DNA of 41,723 bases from an uncultured bacterium (GCA_903854195.1 CAINVO010000037.1:1-41723); one strand, 5' to 3'. Counted from the first letter of the stretch, positions 1 through 8,989 are shown. Notes: a model not told the origin generated them from the letters alone. Numbers and translations: made by a program.

Positions 1-63
1 AATTTTTTGACAATACTGAAAATTGTATTTTTCCATATTTTCATATTATCACAAAAAAATAAT

Positions 64-191
64 GCGGGGAGTGTGGGGAAAGGGATTCGCTCCTTACAGG
101 AGCAGTATCCTGATTGGATTTTTCTGTTCGCAAGCTCCAGAAAAATGCTAAATCAGGCTTCTAATCCCACACCGCATAGCACTTTGGTGCT
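64..191 (-). ncRNA. Structured element trailing tRNA-Ser (three-way-junction-like fold plus hairpin, followed by a T-run); unknown function or terminator
   Basis: Closing stem GTGTGGGATT/AATCCC..CCACAC, long hairpin CCTGATT..ATTTTTCTG/CAGAAAAAT..AATCAGG, hairpin GCTCC/GGAGC, hairpin AGCAC-CAAA-GTGCT, then T7 on the minus strand. Confidence 0.4.
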
Positions 192-201
192 TTGCTCTTG
201 C

Positions 202-289
202 GGAGAGTGTGGGATTCGAACCCACGAGGGTGTTTAAAGACCCTACCTCGTTAGCAGTGAGGCGCTTTCGACCACTCAGCCAACTCTCC
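202..289 (-). tRNA. tRNA-Ser (anticodon GCT)
   Basis: Reverse complement GGAGAGTTGGCTGAGTGGTCGAAAGCGCCTCACTGCTAACGAGGTAGGGTCTTTAAACACCCTCGTGGGTTCGAATCCCACACTCTCC: acceptor stem pairs, class II long variable arm, T-loop GTTCGAATC, anticodon loop with GCT. Confidence 0.95.
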
Positions 290-372
290 AACTATTTTAT
301 TTTCTATTTTGCCGTTTAAAATCAAACTCAAAATTGATAGTGAGAACACTTTATCACAAAAACTTCCAAAAC

Positions 373-400
373 AAAAACACCCCCTTTCGGGGGTGTTTTT
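373..400 (-). terminator. Intrinsic terminator after the surface protein gene
   Basis: AAAAACACCCCCTTTCGGGGGTGTTTTT GC-rich hairpin with T-run on both strands. Confidence 0.85.
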
Positions 401-450
401 GTTTTCAATCTAGACTCTAAAGTTTAGAAAGATTAGACCGACAAGTTACA

Positions 451-2229
451 TTACTTAATGTAGTTAAGTGCTGTAGATGTCTTGTAATCTTCTAGACCCC
501 ATGTCTGGTTGATCTGAACACCATTTGTTGTCCACTTGATACCATTGATAGATACAGTGTACAAACCTGACTGAGGCAATGATGATACTGGAACTGTAAC
601 AGTTACAGCAGCTGTTGCTCCGTCAGCAATGTTGTTGTTAGGAATTGTCGTAGCACTTGCTCCTGTCAATACAATTGATCCTGTTGATGTTGAAGCGATG
701 ATTGAGAACTCAGGACCTGTGAACTGCGCTGTTGTAGCACCAACTGAAGTCACGTTGAATGTGAATGAAGCTGTTGCTGAAGTTGTAGAACCATTCTGGT
801 TTGATACAACTGTGAACGCAGGTGAACCTGAAATCGCGAACTTAGGATTAGCATTGAAGAAGTACTGGTACTGTCCAACTACTGCAGTTGATACTGTTGA
901 CTGACTTCCGTCAGCTGACTGGTATAGAACTGAAGCAACAGTTGAACTAGCAGCAGAACCATTAACAGCGCCTGATGTAACATCGGCTTTGATTGTCAAA
1001 GTCTTTGTTGTTCCAGCAGGAATTGTCAAAGTTAGGTTTGTGAAAGCGTTAACTGTTGATGTTGAAGCAGATACTGAGTTCAACAATGTTGAACCATCAT
1101 ACAACTTCAAGATTGAAGGTGCTGTACCTGAAGCGGCTAGGTTTACATTAACTGTCTTAAGCAATGCATCAGCATTGTCTGCCTTTACGTTGAAAGTTAA
1201 GAGAGTTGCATCTGTAACACCGTTTGTAGGATCCAATCGGTAGTTCTGAGCGCGCTGTAGGTAAGGATCAGCTGACAATGTGAATGTTACTAGTCCTGGT
1301 TTCTTGAATGTATCTTGTCTTGAGAAACCTGAGATGTCGTAATAGTTGTTCAAACCATTACCATCGATAGCTCTAAGACCTGTACCTCCGAAACCTGAAA
1401 CTGTAACCTGTCTTGAAGCGTCAATACCTGGGTTTGTACTTAGACTGATAACCAATGTCTTTTCAACTTCCTGAGGAACTACAAAGTTGAAACCAGTCAA
1501 GATGACATGGTAAGCGTTTGTATTTGAATCCTGGATGAATGAAGTTAGGTTAACAGGAATTGTTGCTAGAACAGAGTTTGTTGAAGCATCCCAAATCTTG
1601 ATTGTGTTGATGAAGTTACCTGGGTTCTCGATTGAGTTTGAAGTTAGGTTTTTAACACTAACAGCAATGTCAGCTCGCTGAACTGTAACTTGTGAACCGT
1701 GAGCTTTCACAGTAACACCCCATACTGGTACATCTGTACTTGTCTGGATGTTTCCGTTACTTGCAGGTGCAGCTGAGATCTTAACATCAAGTGTACCTTC
1801 ACCACCTGTAGCTACTGTACCAGTTGATGTTGAGATTGTACCTGTTGTTGCTGTACATGTGTATCCTGCTGGGCAAGATGCAGATGTAGCAGGACCTGTT
1901 GCTGTACCTGAAGTTAGGTTGATTTTAGCTCGAGTGATCGCGCCAAAGTAACCAACTGCGGGTGTGATTCCTTCTGATGTCTGATAAGCAGCAAGAGCAG
2001 CTTTTGTAGCGTTACCGAAGTAACCTGTTGGAGCTGAAACGGCTGTTAACAAACCTTTACTGATAAGAATTGTCTGAAGAGCTGATACATCAGCGCCTCG
2101 GCTACCTACTGTAAGGTTTGTATTAAAAGTTGTTGAAGACAATGTGTCTGCAGATACAACTGTTGCACTAAGCACAAGTGCTAGAGCAAGAAGAGTTGTA
2201 ACAACCTTTGTTGTTTTTGTTTTTAACAT
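451..2229 (-). CDS. Secreted surface protein with N-terminal signal peptide, peptidoglycan-binding (PGB-1-like) domain and Ig-like/adhesin repeats
   Basis: Hydrophobic N-terminus ending ...SADTLS; LTVGSRGADVSALQTILISKGLL..GYFGNATKAALAAYQ PGB motif; Thr/Ser/Val-rich beta repeats. Confidence 0.85.
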   Translation of the reverse strand: MLKTKTTKVVTTLLALALVLSATVVSADTLSSTTFNTNLTVGSRGADVSALQTILISKGLLTAVSAPTGYFGNATKAALAAYQTSEGITPAVGYFGAITRAKINLTSGTATGPATSASCPAGYTCTATTGTISTSTGTVATGGEGTLDVKISAAPASNGNIQTSTDVPVWGVTVKAHGSQVTVQRADIAVSVKNLTSNSIENPGNFINTIKIWDASTNSVLATIPVNLTSFIQDSNTNAYHVILTGFNFVVPQEVEKTLVISLSTNPGIDASRQVTVSGFGGTGLRAIDGNGLNNYYDISGFSRQDTFKKPGLVTFTLSADPYLQRAQNYRLDPTNGVTDATLLTFNVKADNADALLKTVNVNLAASGTAPSILKLYDGSTLLNSVSASTSTVNAFTNLTLTIPAGTTKTLTIKADVTSGAVNGSAASSTVASVLYQSADGSQSTVSTAVVGQYQYFFNANPKFAISGSPAFTVVSNQNGSTTSATASFTFNVTSVGATTAQFTGPEFSIIASTSTGSIVLTGASATTIPNNNIADGATAAVTVTVPVSSLPQSGLYTVSINGIKWTTNGVQINQTWGLEDYKTSTALNYIK

Positions 2230-2645
2230 GTTTTGTTTATTAATTTAGTGATTGAATCCGTTAATTAGCTAATAATGTAATAATACGGAACCAATCAATT
2301 TTTATACTAACTACTACCACTGGCTAATTACCAACACTGCGAACCCGCAGTAATGCTGAAATATTGTTTTAATTTTTCGAGGATTAAAAAATTTTCAGAG
2401 CTACTACGGGCCCGCGTTTAATGTATAGAATGTTTCGGTTTTAAAATGAAACTTTCTATACCACTATTCCCGTCTCATATTTCATTACGTTAGTAATGAA
2501 TCGACACAAGACGAGAAGAGTTTGTAAATTGAGACTGAGTTGCAGATGGTCAGAATGATGGGAAAAATCAGTTTTTCAGAAATAATGATTTGTAATCAAA
2601 TAATGATTACAAACTATCAATTTTATGTAACTTTCCTTATATAAA

Positions 2646-2900
2646 TTGTCAACGATCGCTCATTCTGCGTATTTGCTTTGGGGCCCAAAAAATGGCTTAA
2701 AATGCGCATCTACCTGGAATGGAGGTAATTATATAGATAAGCGCTTTTTTCCGCAAATAATAACAATGTGGATAACTGCCAATGATGACGTTATCCATGG
2801 CCGTATATTACATGATTTAGGTCGAAAAGTCAATTTAGAGCCTTATTTTGGAGAAAGGTCAATACACAAGTATTTTCAAATAAAAAATGTCCTTAAATAA
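2646..2900 (+). CDS. Possible small hypothetical protein (TTG start), uncertain
   Basis: ORF track only; no recognisable family; TTG start; no SD. Confidence 0.2.
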   Translation: MSTIAHSAYLLWGPKNGLKCASTWNGGNYIDKRFFPQIITMWITANDDVIHGRILHDLGRKVNLEPYFGERSIHKYFQIKNVLK

Positions 2901-2935
2901 ACAAAAAAGGACAAATTGCCTAGCTGTTTATCAGA

Positions 2936-3886
2936 CTAGATTAAAGAGTATCTACTCCAACGTCTTTCCCCTTCTTTCTTTAAGACACCTGAAGAAACCA
3001 AAGCAAGTAATTCCCTCTGAATAGTTTTCTCACTGCAATCATTAATAGTATCTGAAATGTCTTTAATGGAAAGATCACCCTTTTTTCTTAGGATAGAAAT
3101 TATACTTTCCTTACGGCTACTCTTGCCTTCATTCTTAAGGACATTGTTGATATCTTTATGTTTAAAGGACATGTCCTTTTGAGCACCCTTTATTTGCGGA
3201 CCTTCCTGATAAAAATGTGAACTACTGGCAGTTTGCAATCTCGGCTTATTTTGCTGTGAATGTAAAATTGGTGAACTTATAGATGAAGACTGGAATGACT
3301 TAACGATAGAAGATGAGTGGGTTTGATTTGAACCTAAAATAGAACTAGGTGAAGAGTCTGAGGCCGATGGAGATGTTGGAGTGGAAAAATTACTCTCCAA
3401 ATCATCCTGAAAATCACCACCCAAAAAACTCTCAGCAATAGATAAGTTACGGCCTAGTTTGGCAGGTAATTCTCTAGACTCAATTATAGAAATAAGCTTC
3501 TCCAACTCCCCCTTAATAATCAAATAATTCATCTCAGAGATGATGCCTGAAAAATATCCAATCTCTAAAAAAGAAACCAGGGAGACCGCCGACTGAATAA
3601 TAGTGTCCAATAGAATTTTTCTATTAGGAGAAGATGTAACACTCAAAGACATATTTGAATCCAAAAGACTAATGGATTTATTTCTGATAGACCACTTGAT
3701 AGGCTCACTGTCTGAGAAGAAATCAGTAATCATATAAAGGGCCGTTGCAATCTTTTGACTCTTCTTAAAGACAAAAACGAAATATGGGTCCGATTGAAAA
3801 ATAGAAACTTTGTCCATTAAGAAAGACATACTCTTTGTGTCCTTTTCGACCTGTTGATCTAGTGTCTTTTTGTCTTGATCGTTCAT
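2936..3886 (-). CDS. Putative transcriptional regulator, C-terminal winged-helix (DeoR/MarR-like) domain
   Basis: C-terminus RKESIISILRKKGDLSIKDISDTINDCSEKTIQRELLALVSSGVLKKEGERRWSRYSL is a wHTH pattern; conserved-looking N-terminal domain; Ser-rich linker. Confidence 0.7.
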   Translation of the reverse strand: MNDQDKKTLDQQVEKDTKSMSFLMDKVSIFQSDPYFVFVFKKSQKIATALYMITDFFSDSEPIKWSIRNKSISLLDSNMSLSVTSSPNRKILLDTIIQSAVSLVSFLEIGYFSGIISEMNYLIIKGELEKLISIIESRELPAKLGRNLSIAESFLGGDFQDDLESNFSTPTSPSASDSSPSSILGSNQTHSSSIVKSFQSSSISSPILHSQQNKPRLQTASSSHFYQEGPQIKGAQKDMSFKHKDINNVLKNEGKSSRKESIISILRKKGDLSIKDISDTINDCSEKTIQRELLALVSSGVLKKEGERRWSRYSLI

Positions 3887-4008
3887 GTCTTTTTATATGT
3901 CTTTAATTTGTCTTTTAGTAATTTTTATCCTCTGATGAGGACATTATATATAAGACAAAAATAAATGCAATGAAAAAAAATTTCATCCTGTCCTAAAACA
4001 AAGGACAG
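3838..4008. promoter_or_regulatory. Putative operator array (TGTCCTT/TGTCTTT direct repeats and the CTGTCCT-N7-AGGACAG inverted repeat)
   Basis: TGTCCTT at 3838; TGTCTT(T/G) at 3863, 3871, 3886, 3899, 3909; AGGACA 3938; AAGACA 3952; inverted repeat 3988-4008. Confidence 0.45.
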
Positions 4009-4095
4009 TATAAATCTCTTTTATATGGGCCGTATTTTTTCATTGTCTTTTTAAAAAATATTTATATCTATATTTATTTTTTGTTGGTTGCACTG

Positions 4096-4111
4096 TTGTA
4101 ACATGTTACAA
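4096..4111. promoter_or_regulatory. Perfect 16-bp palindrome TTGTAACATGTTACAA directly upstream of ftsK
   Basis: Read directly; overlaps a possible -10 hexamer TACAAT. Confidence 0.5.
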
Positions 4112-4112
4112 T

Positions 4113-6563
4113 ATGCTCAATATGGCTAAAAAAGAAAGTAAGAAAAATGCCCACAGAGCTAAGGAAGAGCCTGTCGCTGAAACAAAATCATTTTCGTTTT
4201 CACATGACCTAAAGGAAGATACCATGCATAGTGTTTTTGCCATTCTTCTTTTTGTTATTTCAGTATTCCTATTAATGGCTCCGTTTCCAAAAGGTGATGG
4301 TAGTTTAGCTGGCCCAGTTGGTAAATGGCTTTACGATTCCCTACATTATTTACTAGGATTTGGTTACTACTTATTGCCGTCCTTAATGATCCTTTTAGCC
4401 ATCTCTTTGGCAAGGGATCATTCCAGACATTTCCCCCTATCAAAGACTCTGGGGTCATTCTTGTTTTTCTTTTCTGGTTTAGGACTTGTATCAATAGCTC
4501 ATCAGGGTGGAGGAGGAGTTCTTGGTGCACTTGTTTCATATCCATTAATTAAACTTTTCGATACATATATAAGTGTAATATTTTTAATTGCATTTCTTGT
4601 AATCTCCTTGCTAGTTATTTTTGATACAAAACTACAAAAGGACCACATATTATTTTGGAGACTTTTCAAAAGAAACAGAAACGCTGAAAATGACAACTTG
4701 GAAGATGCTACCGATATGGAAAATGAGGACGCGTCAATTGCTCTAAAAAAAGCAAAGGATGAAGAAAGAATAAACCGAGAAAAGGAAGAAGCTCAAAAAA
4801 GAGAAGATGAGAAAAATGCAAAATCTGAAAAAGAGAAAAATGCAACTAAACCAGAAGATGGAGATGAGATTAGTTTCAAGGATAAACTTTTTGGTAAAAA
4901 AAAGGATCCTGGTTTCAACCCTCTTGCAGCGTTCGTTCCTCCCCCACTTTCTCTACTTGAAGTAGATAGAGGTAAGCCTGGAGTTGGAGACATAAAAGCA
5001 AATGCAAACATCATCAAGAGAACTTTGCAAAACTTTGGAATTGATGTTGAGATGGATGAAATATCTATCGGGCCATCAGTTACAAGATATGCATTAAAAC
5101 CTGCTGAAGGTGTAAAACTTTCAAGAATACTTGGACTTCAAAACAACCTAGCGCTTGCTCTTGCTGCACACCCTATTCGTATTGAAGCTCCTATTCCAGG
5201 AAAATCACTTGTAGGTATCGAAATACCAAACAACATAAAAACTACAGTAGGACTTGGAACATTACTTGCACAACCTGAATTTCAAGAATCAGAAAAACCT
5301 CTTCTTATTTCTCTTGGTAAAGGTATATCTGGAAAATCATATTTTGGTAACTTGGCAAAAATGCCACATCTTCTAATTGCGGGGGCAACAGGCTCTGGTA
5401 AGTCAGTTACGATTCACGCAATTATCACATCTCTACTGTATCGAAACTCACCACTTGCCCTAAAATTTATAATGATTGACCCAAAGAGAGTTGAACTCAC
5501 TCTTTACAATAAAATCCCTCATTTACTGACTCCGGTTATCACAGACGCGAAGAAGGCAATTCTTGCACTTAAATGGGCAGCAAAAGAAATGGATCGCCGA
5601 TACGACATACTAGAAAAAAGTAGTGTTCGTGACATTGATTCATATCACAAAAATATTCTTGCTCCTGCGCTAAAGAAGGCTCAGGAATCTGCAGGTTCAA
5701 GCTCAGAAGAAGATGTTACAAGTTCTCTACCAGAATCATTACCTTATATTGTCATAGTCATTGACGAACTTGCAGATATCATGCAGTCGTACCCTAGGGA
5801 GCTTGAGGCAGCTATTGTACGTCTCGCACAAATGAGCCGCGCCGTCGGTATCCACTTAATGCTTTCAACGCAAAGACCTTCTGTTAATGTTATTACCGGT
5901 CTAATTAAGGCCAATGTCCCCTCTCGTATCGCCCTACAGGTTGCTTCCCAGATTGACTCTCGTACTATTTTAGACAGTAGAGGTGCTGAAGAATTGCTTG
6001 GCGCAGGAGATATGCTTTATCAAGGATCAGAAATGTCCACACCTCAACGTATTCAGTCTGCATACATTACAGAAACAGAACTCAAAAATGTTGTTAAATA
6101 TTTAATAAACAACAACGACTCACTCTCAACAAAAATTGAACTCTCCCCTGACTCCAATGGTGGTAGTGCTTTAAATGACCCTGTGTTTGACCAAAATCTT
6201 GGTGGAATAAGTGCAGGTTCCGGATCTGATGACGATGACGACCTGTATGAAGAGGCTCGTGAGATTGTTATACAGGCCGGCAAAGCATCAACATCTTATA
6301 TCCAAAGAAAACTACGAGTTGGATACGCTAGAGCAGCAAGACTCATTGATATGCTTGAGGAGCGAGGAGTTATAGGGCCTGGAGATGGTGCAAAGCCACG
6401 TGAAGTACTTACTAGTAGCAATGCAGCAGCTTCTGCCCCTTCAAACTCATCCTCAAGTGATATTTTGTCTGAAAGAAAAAATGAGCCATCAGGATCAAGT
6501 TTTAGCCAAATAATGCAAAGCGAAACAAAACAAGAAGATGCTGGGGAAGAATCAGATTATTAG
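4113..6563 (+). CDS. ftsK: DNA translocase FtsK/SpoIIIE
   Basis: N-terminal TM segments; Walker A GATGSGKS; VIVIDELADIM; STQRPSVNVITGLIKANVPSRIAL; C-terminal gamma wHTH. Confidence 0.97.
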   Translation: MLNMAKKESKKNAHRAKEEPVAETKSFSFSHDLKEDTMHSVFAILLFVISVFLLMAPFPKGDGSLAGPVGKWLYDSLHYLLGFGYYLLPSLMILLAISLARDHSRHFPLSKTLGSFLFFFSGLGLVSIAHQGGGGVLGALVSYPLIKLFDTYISVIFLIAFLVISLLVIFDTKLQKDHILFWRLFKRNRNAENDNLEDATDMENEDASIALKKAKDEERINREKEEAQKREDEKNAKSEKEKNATKPEDGDEISFKDKLFGKKKDPGFNPLAAFVPPPLSLLEVDRGKPGVGDIKANANIIKRTLQNFGIDVEMDEISIGPSVTRYALKPAEGVKLSRILGLQNNLALALAAHPIRIEAPIPGKSLVGIEIPNNIKTTVGLGTLLAQPEFQESEKPLLISLGKGISGKSYFGNLAKMPHLLIAGATGSGKSVTIHAIITSLLYRNSPLALKFIMIDPKRVELTLYNKIPHLLTPVITDAKKAILALKWAAKEMDRRYDILEKSSVRDIDSYHKNILAPALKKAQESAGSSSEEDVTSSLPESLPYIVIVIDELADIMQSYPRELEAAIVRLAQMSRAVGIHLMLSTQRPSVNVITGLIKANVPSRIALQVASQIDSRTILDSRGAEELLGAGDMLYQGSEMSTPQRIQSAYITETELKNVVKYLINNNDSLSTKIELSPDSNGGSALNDPVFDQNLGGISAGSGSDDDDDLYEEAREIVIQAGKASTSYIQRKLRVGYARAARLIDMLEERGVIGPGDGAKPREVLTSSNAAASAPSNSSSSDILSERKNEPSGSSFSQIMQSETKQEDAGEESDY

Positions 6564-6639
6564 ATCTTTTAGGTTACTTTATTAATTCACAATTTCTTTA
6601 TTTCGTCTTTAAAGAAATTTAAATAACACCTGATAAAAT

Positions 6640-7005
6640 ATGTCTGGAGATACTCGAAAATCATTAATATCCAAAATTATATCCCTTAGTGTTTTTACGT
6701 TGATCTTAGGTTCATACGGTTTGTTCCAAGCACACAAACTTTTATCTGGACCTATCATTGAGTTGGATTCCCCACACACAGGGGTTACTGTTTCTAGCAA
6801 TTTACTAGAAATAAAAGGGACTTCTCTTAATACCTCTTTTATTAGTTTAAATGATAGGCCTATTTATATGGACGAACAGGGTCATTTTACTGAAAAATTG
6901 CCCCTATATCCTGGCTATAATATAATCAACATAAAGGCAAAAGATCGATTTGGCAGCTTAGTTAGTAAAAACATTGAGATTGTTTATAATGAGCAAAAGA
7001 GCTAA
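6640..7005 (+). CDS. Small membrane-anchored protein with Ig-like (glucodextranase B-like) domain
   Basis: N-terminal TM segment; LDSPHTGVTVSSNLLEIKGTSLNTSFISLNDRPIYMDEQGHFTEKLPLYPGYNIINIKAKD pattern. Confidence 0.6.
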   Translation: MSGDTRKSLISKIISLSVFTLILGSYGLFQAHKLLSGPIIELDSPHTGVTVSSNLLEIKGTSLNTSFISLNDRPIYMDEQGHFTEKLPLYPGYNIINIKAKDRFGSLVSKNIEIVYNEQKS

Positions 7006-7033
7006 AAAATAAACCGCTTAAAATAAAAACAAA

Positions 7034-8119
7034 ATGGCAAAATTCAAAAAAGCAACAAAAAAAGAAATTCCAAAAGTTAAGGAGGAAATTGATGGTGATA
7101 TTATTCAAACTGAAGATGGAGATACAAGTGAGAAAACAGACATGCACTCTATAGAGGACACAATTGCACAAATAAAAACAAAATTTGGAGACGATGCAAT
7201 TATGAAGCTTGGCGAAAAACCTAGAGTAGACGTCAATGCAATACCTACAGGTTCTATTGGTCTTGATGCAGCACTAGGAGTAGGAGGACTCCCCCGTGGA
7301 CGTATCGTCGAAATATTTGGACCAGAATCGTCAGGTAAAACAACCCTAACCTTACATGTTATTGCTGAAGCTCAAAAAAGAGCTGGCATATGTGCATTTA
7401 TAGATGCAGAACACGCAATGGATCCAGAATATGCAAAAAGATTAGGAGTAAAAATTGATCAACTTCTTATTTCACAGCCAGATACGGGAGAACAAGCACT
7501 TGAGATTGTTGAGTCCCTAGTACGTTCCGGAAAATTAGATGTCATTGTTATTGACTCTGTAGCAGCACTTACACCTAAAGATGAAATTGAAGGAGATATG
7601 GGTGCCCACCATGTTGGTAAACAAGCACGTCTAATGTCTCAAGCTCTTAGAAAACTAACAGCTATAGTTGCTAGATCAAAAACTATTGTTATTTTTATCA
7701 ACCAAATACGTATGCAGATTGGTGTAATGTTCGGTAACCCAGAAACAACCCCAGGAGGAAAAGCCTTAAAGTTTTACACTTCAGTACGTCTAGATATTCG
7801 TCGTATTGCACAAATCAAAAAAGGTGAAGAGATTATGGGAGGAAGAGTGCGAGTAAAAGTTGTAAAAAACAAGGTAGCTGCCCCATTCAAACAAACAGAA
7901 TTTGATCTTATGTACAACGAAGGTATTTCAAAAGAAGGAGAAATAATTGCCCTTGGTGAAAAAATGAGTCTTGTAAGTAAGTCTGGAAATTCGTATTCAT
8001 ATGGAGAAATCAAACTTGGTCGTGGGTACGATGCCACCCGCCAATTTCTAAAAGAAAACAAAAAAATATCTGATGAAATCCTAAAGGAAATCAGAAAGAA
8101 ACTTAAGGAAAACCTTTAA
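7034..8119 (+). CDS. recA: Recombinase RecA
   Basis: [64 protein letters not shown]. Confidence 0.99.
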   Translation: MAKFKKATKKEIPKVKEEIDGDIIQTEDGDTSEKTDMHSIEDTIAQIKTKFGDDAIMKLGEKPRVDVNAIPTGSIGLDAALGVGGLPRGRIVEIFGPESSGKTTLTLHVIAEAQKRAGICAFIDAEHAMDPEYAKRLGVKIDQLLISQPDTGEQALEIVESLVRSGKLDVIVIDSVAALTPKDEIEGDMGAHHVGKQARLMSQALRKLTAIVARSKTIVIFINQIRMQIGVMFGNPETTPGGKALKFYTSVRLDIRRIAQIKKGEEIMGGRVRVKVVKNKVAAPFKQTEFDLMYNEGISKEGEIIALGEKMSLVSKSGNSYSYGEIKLGRGYDATRQFLKENKKISDEILKEIRKKLKENL

Positions 8120-8155
8120 ATAGGACACAACATCTGAATAAATAAGTACTAATTA

Positions 8156-8180
8156 ATAAGTCTACTCCACCTAGACTTAT
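8156..8180 (+). terminator. Hairpin downstream of recA
   Basis: ATAAGTCTA-CTCCACC-TAGACTTAT followed by TCCCCTTTCT. Confidence 0.5.
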
Positions 8181-8247
8181 TCCCCTTTCTACTATAGAAT
8201 GGCTCTACTACTAAATAATTTGGCGAAATAGGTCGCCCCACAAACCC

Positions 8248-8808
8248 ATGCTTGAATATAATGAAATTACCCTACGAAAATACATCATTTTCGAAAAAGA
8301 GCCCTATGAAGTACTAGCCTCTCATGTTTTTCGAAAGCAACAAAGAAAACCAGTAAATGCGACAAAACTTAAGAACCTCATAAGCGGACGTATTGTGGAG
8401 CACTCCTTCCATGTATCTGATAAAGCAGAGGAGGCAGAAATTGAAACAAAGAAAGTAAAATATCTTTACCTGAACAAATCCGAGTACTGGTTTTGTGATG
8501 AAATTGATCCTGCAAACAGATTTAAACTTGAGGCTTCCCTACTAGGTGATGCTATAAAATATGTTAAAACTGGTTCAGTTGTTGAAGCCTTAATCTTTGA
8601 AGAAAAGATTTTTGGTGTAAAACTTCCAGTAAAAGTTGATCTTAAAGTTACTGAAGCAGCTGATGCTGTACGAGGTGACACCGCAAAAGGTGGAAACAAA
8701 TTAGTCACACTTGAAACTGGTGTTACCTTAACAGTACCCATGTTTGTAAAAGAAGGAGATGTTATTCGACTAAACACAGAAACTGGAGAATATTCCGAAA
8801 GAGTCTAG
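8248..8808 (+). CDS. efp: Elongation factor P
   Basis: Three-domain EF-P; GDTAKGGNKLVTLETGVTLTVPMFVKEGDVIRLNTETGEYSERV. Confidence 0.95.
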   Translation: MLEYNEITLRKYIIFEKEPYEVLASHVFRKQQRKPVNATKLKNLISGRIVEHSFHVSDKAEEAEIETKKVKYLYLNKSEYWFCDEIDPANRFKLEASLLGDAIKYVKTGSVVEALIFEEKIFGVKLPVKVDLKVTEAADAVRGDTAKGGNKLVTLETGVTLTVPMFVKEGDVIRLNTETGEYSERV

Positions 8809-8867
8809 TTTTTCAATTACTGTTATTTGTAATTTAAACTAGATAAAACAAAAGAACGCTTCAAACA

Positions 8868-8953
8868 AAAAACCTACTTTACTCACTCGTCCCACTTCCT
8901 TAAGACTCAAGGTCTTTCTGGATGTAGCGAATGTTTAGTAAAGTAGGTTTTTT
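8868..8953. terminator. Long bidirectional terminator-like hairpin between efp and rpsR
   Basis: AAACCTACTTTACT...AGTAAAGTAGGTTT stem with inner AAGACTCAAGGTCTT hairpin; A-run and T-run flanks. Confidence 0.65.
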
Positions 8954-8989
8954 ATTTAAAACCGGTACTACTCAATTTTTTAATTTTCT

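Noticed and set aside
64-175. Second tRNA (GTA-like anticodon loop CTGTAAG in the GCTCC/GGAGC hairpin)
   Set aside because: No correctly ordered D-arm, T-arm and acceptor stem around the hairpin; does not fit a canonical tRNA.
7-237. 76-aa ORF at the window start
   Set aside because: It runs through the structured element and tRNA-Ser; the GECGIRTHEGV tail is the typical spurious translation of a tRNA complement.
629-1951. Plus-strand ORFs antisense to the surface protein gene (629-904, 989-1243, 1748-1951)
   Set aside because: Their composition mirrors the Thr/Val-rich repeats of the opposite strand; no start context or family match. Most likely shadow ORFs.
3988-4008. LexA/SOS box near recA/ftsK
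   Set aside because: CTGT..ACAG half-sites are separated by 13 nt rather than the 8 of the E. coli-type box, and no lexA is visible in the window.
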